NCBI GenBank assembly: GCA_035222895.1
Contig: JAVYIG010000606.1
Location: 248,001-312,000 of the forward strand
DNA length: 64,000 bases
Origin: Strongylocentrotus droebachiensis
Lineage: Eukaryota > Echinodermata > Echinoidea > Camarodonta > Strongylocentrotidae
Direction of reading: 5' to 3'
The stretch's first letter is position 1. Each line of letters opens with the position of its first letter. The notes under the pieces were generated by a model that did not search any database, had not been told where the DNA came from, and was given only the letters and a program-made list of their open reading frames with translations. Of the stretch, positions 41,801 through 52,900 are shown one piece after another. A program made the position numbers and the translations under genes.

Positions 41801-44800
41801 AGTAATAGTAACAATGATAATAATCATGAAATTAATGATAATAATTATTATTATTATATTAATAATACTGCTTTCTTGTATAGCACTCTTGTGTTGTCAC
41901 TCTTGGCGCTCCACAATGATTAACCTGGCTTCAGCATAATTGCTATTATGGCGCTCGAGCATTTTAAGGGATTAATTTCTGCCAGGCAGCCATTTTCGTC
42001 GTTTGGGCCTTAGTTATGTTGCAGGGATTCGATCCGCGTACCTTGTGGTTCACAGTCCGGTGTCTTAACCAATAGACCACAACATCTCTACGATAGACGT
42101 GTATCACAAACAATTATGCAAACATTAGACTTACCAAATTCACAATTAGTACCATTATAACCATCTGCGCAATCGCATTGATAATAGTTGATCATGTCCA
42201 AGCACGTAGAGCCATACAAACAAGGGCTACTCTCACATTCATTGAATTCTGGCAAAGAAAGGAATGTATTTAAAATTACAATAATATAATTCAATTTGCA
42301 ACATATTCAATCTACACGGTTTTAATGAGTTTTATTTGCAATTATAAAATATTAAAAAACAGCCTATTTATATGCAATTATTTGATAACCCTGTATTTTA
42401 CTCTTTTGGTCAATTCTATTATGCATATTGTAACATATTCCGTACCCGTCAAAATTTAACCGACATTATTCCAACTGCTTACGTTCATGTGAATTAAGGG
42501 TATAATAAATATTTGTTCATCCTGATGTTGTAGTTATTACTTCGTAACATTTTCCCTTTTTTCAAAATAATCCTACCAATTTGATTTAATTTGGAAATTT
42601 GAGGCTTAAGCTTAAATCTTCTTCATTGCATTTAATAATCAAAAAGCAAGCACAAGAGTATTAACCTTGGCATTGTCCCCTGGCTTGACTCCACGATCCG
42701 GTGGGCTGGCAAACCGCCGACATCTCGCCCACTGGGTAGTATCCGTTATCACACACATAAAAAACGATGTCACGGTAATCGGATCCGGCACAATTTGGCG
42801 TTGAGTTGTCGAGTGACGGATACACACCTCCGCATGACACGGCTAATAATTTTTGTTAATGGATAGACGTTTTTAAGTTTTTGTATGTCTTTTACAGTAA
42901 AGAGAGATACATCAATATATCACTGATTGTAAATAAATGTTAAGGCAAAAATAAGTATATCATTAGGATTTCAATGATGAAGATCATATTCATATTACTC
43001 AGTGCAATCCAATCTGGGAATTTGTAGAGTATCTGGTCCCCGTTTCATAAAACATGTTATCAATGACAAATATCACATTTTCATATCAATTTTGCTCTCA
43101 ATCAATCAGATGCATCGACTCCAGTAGCTTATAACAGCTATTGCAAATTTGTATTGATAACAAGTTTTATGAAACGGGAACCTGGTTCCCTAATGAATCA
43201 TTGTGGCTCACGTACATCTCAATACATCCTTACTGATAAATGCTGTGCCTAAACAAACAAAACTGCTTGTTTTCATGAAAGATTTTACGAATAAAGATCT
43301 CGTGCCATATTGTTTTGTCAAAGATAAAGCCTAAAACCAATATATATAATAACTACTTTTACCCTAACCCTCTTGATATATTTCAGGTATCCAAGGGAAT
43401 ATTTATCACGTGATCATGTATTGATCGTGTGATTGTTTTAAATATTCAACAATATGACTTTTTTTTTCTTCTTCTCCTTTCTCTTCTTTTTCTTCTTTTC
43501 CTTTTTCTTCTTCTCCTTTCTCTGCTTCCTCTTTACTTCTTTTGATATTCGCAACTGCAACGGGAGAATGGAAAATGTCATGTATGACTTACGTATACAT
43601 TTTGAAACCCCTAGAGAGTATGTTCCATTGAGATTACAATAGATCCGAGTGATGTTACCATCGAGGGTATACCCTTCATCACAGGAGTAGGTCACATGGG
43701 ACCCATACAGCCAATCAGAGTTCGAGGGTTCGTATGTCCCGTGCGCTGGTTCACCGGGGTCGTAGCATTTCTGTGGTTCTTTGGGACCAGCTGAAAGAGA
43801 CATCGACGTATACGATTACAAAGACCTCCGACAATACCATATTGTATATCCCATACAGAATCATCTTCGAAAAACGTAATAGGTCATTCCAATGTTCAGT
43901 AGGTGTTGGACAAGGCTATCAACATTATTTGGGTTAATTTTTTGTCGTTTTTTCAAGCTTGAGAAAGAGATCAATAGGAGAAAAGCCATGATTAACATGA
44001 ATAAGTTGACGTTTCTCACGGCTTCTTTTCAAACATTAGGGACTTTTAGATTGAGTGGACGAGAACACGACGAACGCCGACTGATCATGCGTGTCAACGT
44101 ACTCAACTGCCCATGTTGACTACAATTAGAAATCTTTTAGATTGCACTCGATAATATACATGCATGCAGGAAGTAACAATATGAACATGACGGACAAAGA
44201 AAGAGGACAAAATAAAAATATACAGTTCCTCATTCTACCCTCAACAATTGCTGTGGTAGACAAAAGAAAATACCTTCACTGCTATTATGTAAAAATGTGT
44301 AGAACAGGTGAATATGCATGTGACACCTGTTCTACACAATTTAACATAATAGCAGGGAAGGGATGTTCCTTTGTCTACCTGAGGAGCTGTAAATTGTATG
44401 CGCACACGGCATAATTATACTAGTACCGTACTAGATTTAGGAAAATCAAGGTTGACGCATTCCCGATCGCTGACTGAGACGACGTGACGCATGCGCAGTA
44501 CCTTAAAATGACGTCACACGTTGCAGTCAAAGCTGTCGACGTGCAAATCTAAAAGTCCCTATTAATACATGGAATATGTGCCTATAGCGTTGGGCCTGGA
44601 GCTACTGCATGCCACCCCCCCCCCCCCTCCTGCTTCAAAAATGTTATATTTAATACCAACATTCATTCGCGTTGTAAAAAGGGTCTAATCCAAATGCCAT
44701 CGACCTAACCGATGAGTATACGTTTAATTTCTGAATGAACTTACTATATTGGCATAAGTAATCTGCGGTTGAGCTACATCTACCATCATTCCATTTATGG

Positions 44801-45954
44801 TTGCTGGTTCCAAGAAGGTCAAGGCACTGTTCAGTGTCTGGATTACTCGGTTCGCTCGGGCCCCAATAGAAGTTGGTGATGGGGCTTCCTGCGTGAGAAT
44901 CGACAAAAAGCGGTCTTGATTTGAAAACTGAAAGAAAACTATTTATACTTCACTATTAATAATAGTGAAGTATTCAAGCTTAGTGCCCTTATAACATGTA
45001 TAAAGTTGGTGAAATATAAAGTTTGTTTTGGGACCACTTCTCTTACTACTTCTTCTTTTTCCTTCTTCTTCTTCGCCTTCTTCTTCTTCGTTTTCTTCTT
45101 CTTCTTCTTCTTCTTCTTCTTCTTCTTCTTCTTCTTCTTCTTCTTCTTCGTCTAAAACTACTACTACTACTAATAATACTATTACTACTACTCCTACTAC
45201 TACTACTACTACTACTGCTGCTGCTATAACTACTAATACCATTACTACCACTACTACTACTATTACTACTACTATTACTACTACTACTACTACTACTATA
45301 TGGACCATATTGCTCCGATTGTCTCATTTTCGCTCGCGTGAACATTGCCAGCACAAACCACTGACCTCTACCTCCTGAACGGATCATCGCACATTCCCAT
45401 TCACTATACGTTACGTACTAAAAGGCTGTATTGTCTGACCGTTCATGAATATTCATGTTTTTGCTAAACTCGGCAAAATGTTTGCTTTTACTAAATAGAA
45501 AAATTACGGTGGGGGTTGGATGAAATGGACATAATGAAATAGGCAGAAGTGATCTATGATAATTCATGCTTTTTATGTTTCGTGTGCTCGACCTATAATC
45601 TTCAAATCGCTTGGTAAACTGAGTCCAAAGTTAGACTTGTTTCACATGTGTATTATAGGCAATGACGAGCTTGCAACCTATTTTGAAAAATTACGGTGGG
45701 TGAACTTTCAAAAGTCAATGAGACATGAGGGCTCCAATGAAAGAGCTAGTGATAACGTACGTCGGGGTGGATGTGCTTTTCGTTTAAACAAAAAATGAAT
45801 TTTTAACGATTTTTTTTTAAAAACGTCCATGGGCTAACATCTTAGGCTGCTGACTCTGACCAGACTCTGACGATAGGGGGCGTTGTGAAATGGGACTAAA
45901 CGAAGCCATATGTTCCTCCTCTACTACTTCTTCTTCTTCTAGTTATTATTATAA

Positions 45955-45990
<36 letters not shown>

Positions 45991-48864
45991 GTAGTAGTTA
46001 TAGTCGTAGTAGTAGTAGTAGTAGTAGTAGTAGAAGTGGTAGTAGTAGTGTTAATATTATTGTCTTTTTCTTCTGAAATTAAATCAAACAATCAGCGCAA
46101 AAATAATACGTTTGTCCTACGCACCATCCACCCAATGCCAAATCTTTCCTGCGCTTGTCTTTCTTTTAGCTCCTATCCACCAGTTTGATCTCGATGAACT
46201 ATCCACAATTCTTGCTTTCTCGACGAGGAAATCCTGTTTGACACCGTCATAGATCTCGACAACTCGACCAGATGTACCACTGCAAAATGCCCTCCCGTCG
46301 TTCCAATTTCGTGGGTCTGTAACGAACACTTCACATTTTTCGTCATAGTCGTATTTTCGATATGCGGAGAGGATTAGATTAGATATTGACGAGCAAGCCA
46401 TGTCTGAAAGATAAAGAGGTCGGAATAAATGCGAGATGGGTACATGGGGAAATAAAGATGGTGGCAAGGACATTAATGATATTGCAAATAATATCGCTTG
46501 TGATATTTGTTTGTCTCGCAATGTATGGTCAACAAGGGATCTAAAAGATCACGACGTTTCGTGCGCTGATGCAACACTTCGTCAGGTGATAAAATATAAT
46601 GTAAGCAAGCGTGTTTTATACTATTCTGCCTGTATACGTACATGTGCGTTCTTTGTAAGCATCACACACACAATCTCCACCATCTTTTCATTGCGACAGG
46701 AACTTCATTTTTTGTCTGCTAAACTATGACTCTCAGATTATTTGAATTTATTTGTCATTTGTTATAATGTTCACTCAGTCATAACATATTTAGCTCACAT
46801 TAATATGTTAACTTTTTCTTTCACATGTCACATAATTAAATCACAGTGGTGCCGCGAGTGCCGATCCCCGATCAGCATTAAACAATAGACACAAAGTAAC
46901 AACATGATTTGCACTGTGCAGTCCAAGAGCTTTGCCTAATAAGAACCTATTTCTGGGTCTAAATAGCTTGATCAGGTCGACTGAGAATCCCTTCATTACT
47001 TTAATTTCCTACTGCATGTTTTAACATATACTAGAAGATAGTAGAATTACCCCTTCACAAATATAGAGTGGCATAGAGAAATGATTTAAGTGCGACATAA
47101 ACAACATTAAACCCCTGTCACCATGGCAACATCGCCGAGATAGTAAACACTCCGACGTCAGACTAAACCAAACTACATGTATACAAATAGTCCAAATAGC
47201 CAAGAATTAGTTTGGAGTCGGTTAGACATAGGTCACACCGACGAAACCGACACTAAACCGACAGCAGACCAAACAACAAAAATTACATTAGTCCGGATTC
47301 AAAAGAATTGCTAAGTTTGGTCAGAGTCCGTTTGGCGTTGTAACCGAGGTGAAAACTTTCAAACTTACCATACTCGCAGATGACGTAGTTGGGTATACCG
47401 CTAACCTCATTCTCCGAACAATCGTCATCATTCCAATTATAGTCATGATCCTTGTCACCACCAGGATTTGGTAGACTACTCAAGAAGACACACTGGATTG
47501 TATCACTGGTACTACTGGGTTCCTCCCAAGCCCATGAGAAGTAATCCAATGGTAGCCCAGCTGCAAGGTTAAAGATAAAGTTGAGTTTTGTTCATACAAT
47601 TGCATTGTGAAAGAAACGATGTGGAATCGATCAGAAAGGGTTGATCATCTAGCAAGGTTATGGAATCATCAAAATGATAAGAAATTTGGCCCAGTCTTGG
47701 TAAAGTTACATGCAGTGTGCACAGAAATATGTATATGGGACTACACGAACATGTGGCATAAAAGTCCGTCCCGATTTGTATGATGTTACATGCCATATTT
47801 AGAATACTAAGGCATTTGAAGAGCCATGCATTTCAGGGAACATTTTTTATCATTTGAAGAGCCATGCATTTCAGGGAACATTTTTTATCTCATGTTCGTT
47901 CACACCTGTATAATTCAATGATATCGCTCACAGATTATTTTTAACCTCTTCCCAGAACTCAACCTTCTCTTAATAAAGTAGAAGGAGCGGAGTAAAAGCC
48001 ATTAATAAGTTGGCATTTGAAACTCATCAAACTCGTACCCTTTGGAGTACAAAATAATGTTTTCCTTTATGTCACAATGTCTGGAGAATAAAGGGTAACC
48101 AAGAGGATCGGGACAAAAGAGGTAACAACTGTTTCCAACAAATTAAATTCGTTCCAATTTTGGGCAAAAATAGAATCCGTTATGTTGTCGACATTATAAG
48201 TAGATCTGTAAATGAAGACAGCAGGTATTTTTCCCGATCTGTTACGTTGTCGTTGTCCATGATAGCAATTATTCAGGGCCCGCGGCTGTTACATTAAAAT
48301 CGAATTACGTCACAATATTATTTTGATTATCACTGTTTATGTCTAACATCATGAACATAATCAGATGAGCAAATACCACATCAACTATCAGGATTCCTAA
48401 TTGAATTCTTATGTGGTCCTTTCCACACTCAATTTTGTCAGTGATTCTGGGGTTTTACACAGGTCATAACATTCCTTGTCCATATGATTTCATTGTCGGC
48501 ATAACTATATAAGAACTGGGCATGAAACCTGACACCGAAAGGACCAGGAATTTTAGAGACTTAATCCGACATGGTCAGAATCATCACCTTCTGGGCACGG
48601 ACGAAGTTCGTGATCGTAAAAGTTTGTTCTTCCATGCCCGAAAAAAAAATCTTACAAATTAATCAACTACGTGTTAAATGGGTACCGATGTGAAGGAATT
48701 CCTTGAATACTGTGTGCACTCAAATTGGTGGCCTAGCAGGGCCGGTTAAATATTGGAGCGCATTGGGCAGGTGCGTTGTGGATTATGTGCACTATTCAAA
48801 TATCCAATATTATCATTATTGTTATCATTATTTCATTTTGTTCATTATCATCATCATCATCATT

Positions 48865-48899
<35 letters not shown>

Positions 48900-49923
48900 T
48901 ATGACGTAATAATAATAATAATAATAATATGGATATTTATATAGCGCCGGTATCCGCCGGGCTCTGACGCTCAAGGCGCTGTGCATATTACAATCTCGAA
49001 TATACCACTTTCTTAACTAAAATACAGGTAAACTAAGACAACTCAAAGTATTACGGTACGCCAAAATTATACCTATCCTAATTAAATAGCACTGTTTAGA
49101 AAGAGATGGGTTTTAGAGCAACTTTGAGGGCTGTTAAATTACGAATACTAATTGGTAGCTCATTATTCAAAATAGGGACGGACCAGAATGAGAAAAGGCT
49201 CTGTCCCCCAGGAACTGCGCGTCTTAGAATCACTTGGAAATAGAATCACTAGAGACAACTCTGACGTAACTACTTACAATCATCCCAGTACCAGATGTAT
49301 CCGTAAGAGCCACCAATCCAGTGTGTGGTGGCCATGCCGATCACTTCTCCTAGCTTGACTTCCAAGAACGTCTGCACGTCTTCATCTATCACAGTGGCCA
49401 GTTGTCCTACCGGGCTACCGCTGGCGCACTCATCGCGGGCATTCTTCCATGTTCTCCAGTCGCTGTAGGCTCGGAAACAAGTGTTGTTACCGTACTGCCA
49501 ACTCCCGGATGGACACACGTCGGTACTGCTCAGATCAGCTAATTATGAGTTTTCAAAGAATTGTGATCGAGAGAGAGAGAGAGATACCAATGAAACATTT
49601 AAATTCGTGAGCGTGATCATTATTCATAATGGAACTGGTGGAGACCGAGCACTAATTAGGAATGTCATTTATTTAAAGATGCATTTGGGCCTCATTTAGC
49701 AGCAATGTCAAGATTCAAATGTAGTTTGGATATTTGAACGAGATTGTATCATCTTTAAGGAAAAATAAATATTCATTGTAGATTATTATAAATCGATTGT
49801 CCATTTCGTTTCTTGACTGATTTGGCATTGTATGAAGAGAACGAAGTCGTATCAGAGAATACGAGAATACAGTTAATTTCCTTGTCATTCAATCCAACGA
49901 TGGCCGCGTCCCCTCCCATTTCT

Positions 49924-49998
<75 letters not shown>

Positions 49999-52900
49999 CT
50001 CTCCCACCTCCATCCCCTCTTTCTCTTTATCTACTCACTCCGATTTGTTTCCATACATAATACTGAAAAGTTAAGGTTTTTCATAGTTCGACTCTGGAGA
50101 GATTTGGGGGGGGGGGGGAGGGGGGTCTCTTGTTCGGAACACGTTCAACATATCGGTGGGTCATAAAGCCCCCCCCCCCCCCGAAATCTCTCTCTCTCTC
50201 TCTCTCTATCTGTCTATCTTTCTATATCTCTTTCACCGTTGTTGCAGTTAAATCCTACTTACGGAAACATTCGGGGCTTTCGCCCGACCATGTCCCATCT
50301 TCGGAACAGGTACGCGATACCGACGGATCGTAAAGACGGTAGTTGGTGTCACAGGCGTACGTGATGACGGCACCGTAGAAGCGCCCTGATCCGAATACCG
50401 AGCCATCGTTTGGAACGGGAGGCTCTGGACAACTTACCCCTGTGAACGAAAATGTCGTGACAAGGAGAATTAACTAAAAGATATTCTTATAAGGTAATAC
50501 ACAGTTTTGGGAAATTTCGAAAATTGGGTGGATAGCGATTCTTTACAATTTTGATATATTTGGATGCCCCTGTGGATGTATTATAAGCACTAGAAAATTA
50601 AGCCCCTAAAACACTTCTGATTTCGAAAAAAAATGAATATAAAAATTTATCGGTGCTCCCGGTAAATTTTGATAAATTCAAATAACCTCTTCGGCCGTAC
50701 AATAATGTAGCTGCGATTATGAAAATCTCAGAATATGTAGTTGTGATATATAATTTCCAAACGGGAATAGCTAATCGGTCGATTTTAGACAAGAAACTTT
50801 GCTTTATAGCTGAATCATATATCTTGACCTTGAGAGGGAGCTATACAACATAAAGAGTTTATTATTTACAATTTCATAACTTTAGACTTGATTTCAACCG
50901 TGACATCGATCACTGAATATTGTAGGATCGCATATGCTTCCCATATGTTAATTTGAACCAAATTTATGACCCCATACCAAAACTTTGTATTACCTTTAAC
51001 AATAAATATTAACGGACGTGCCAAGCAAAAGTCAATGCTCAAGATTGTCAATGAAGGTAGTAGCATTCGAAATTGGTGCTCTTATCCGCATTTTCTGTCT
51101 TTGCTCAGACATCCATTTATTCAGCTGTCATAATTGAGAAAATAGGCATATTTTGGTGGTAAATGTGATATTAGTCATGATTGAATGATTCTTTATTGTT
51201 GCATTTAAACTGTTCAATTTCAAAAGGTCTCCTTGCACAATTGGAAGTCGTATTTAACTTTAATTTGTCTGATGTTTATCCACCTAGTATCTCTTGAGCT
51301 ACGATATAGCTCTTAGTAGATGAATACTTCAATTTAGTTCATCAATCCATCAGTACAATAAACGCATACCCATTATACTATTTTCTTTTAAAAAATATTT
51401 CTAATACAAATTAACTCTAAATATAATTGTCGAAAAAGTTTGGGTACATCTACATGTACATTAATCACCGAATGTCTTGTACTCATGGGCACCGTTCCCT
51501 AACAAGGGGAAGAGACGGAAACGCTCCGATTTGTCGATGTACAATAATAACACATTTTACCGTACTTAAGTGGGTTTTAAAATGTTATTGTTGTTACCCC
51601 TCCATGATCACTTGATTTCAAACACGCACCATCTCCACTCCTTAGGAAATATTGCTTCAAATTTCAATACAGGCCCAAAAAGAATTTCCGTTTCGGTTTA
51701 ATAAAATTTGGAGTGGACTATTAGGCTATTATTATTATTATTATTATTATTATGACAAAAGTAGTCACTGGCTGAAGATATTCCTACCAGGTAACCATTA
51801 ACTAAACCAGGGGATTTTCAATTTTTCAATAATTCATTGCATTTTGCCCCGACCCCTAAGATAAAAAAAAAATCCTCTATGTGGGCATGCCTTGACCCAT
51901 AATGCATTACCCTACAGAGGAATTTTTAATGTTGGGGACCGGGGGAAAATGCAATAAATTGTTGATAACTTATTGCATTTTCTTAGATTTTTGGTATTTG
52001 TGGGGGCGGCGACGTACCCTAGCCCCCGCTGCGTACAGTCATGATTCAGTGGCTAAGCAATGGCCTCGTAACCTTAAGGCCCCAGAATAAAACCCGTGTC
52101 GATCAGCTATATTAGGGCCCTTTTGTGAGGCATTAGTCCTCATTACTGTCAATTATGATTTAAGGACGTAGGTCCCATAGTTGATCAGCATAGTAGCACA
52201 CACATGTATTAGCAGTCACGAAAAACAAACACTCGCAAATTATTATTCATACAATCTGAGAATGTATACTATTATCTAGATCTATTAGGAATAAGTCATT
52301 GTCAAAATCATCCCATAAATTGGGGTAAAAAAAATATTCCACCATTATGACCAACAGTGTAGTAAAGGCCAGTAAACCACGGCACCTCTATGTAAGGATT
52401 CTCACTAATTTTGTTTTCAGGTAATCTGATAATATAGGCCATATAAAAAAAAAACGTTTCTAAGTATAATATAGTATGCATTAAAGTATATTAAAGACAA
52501 AGAACAAATTTCCAAAGTGAACTCACGGTTGCACTGTGGCAATGTTCCGATCCATGTTAACGAGAGGGCGTCACATATGAGAACAGTAGTATCACTGACG
52601 TCATCCATGACGTATCCAGGATCACAGTTATAGAGAGCGTAGTAATCATCTTGGACAACATAGGATCCGTGTAAAATGGAAGACGGTGTATTACAGATGC
52701 CTGTGGATTTCAATAAGAAATTATTGATATTAACTTAATATAAAGTAGGACTTTCGAAATGATATTCTATTCGAATTCTATTTCAGATTTAAGTTTTCAC
52801 CCAAAATTATCATCTCTTTTTAATTAGCGAGACTGTACAGTCAACATAGTAGTTTGTATTTCTATTGACAAGAATTCGAAGGACTGGATCATGGTTACAA

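Noticed and set aside
43438..43592. Lys-rich C-terminal extension of the CCP3 open frame
   Set aside because: It follows a good GTAAGT donor at 43592 and is a TTC-rich intron read in reverse.
45046..45387. Poly-Ser/poly-Arg and poly-Glu open frames
   Set aside because: Produced by TTC and ACT microsatellites read in several frames; no splice or start logic.
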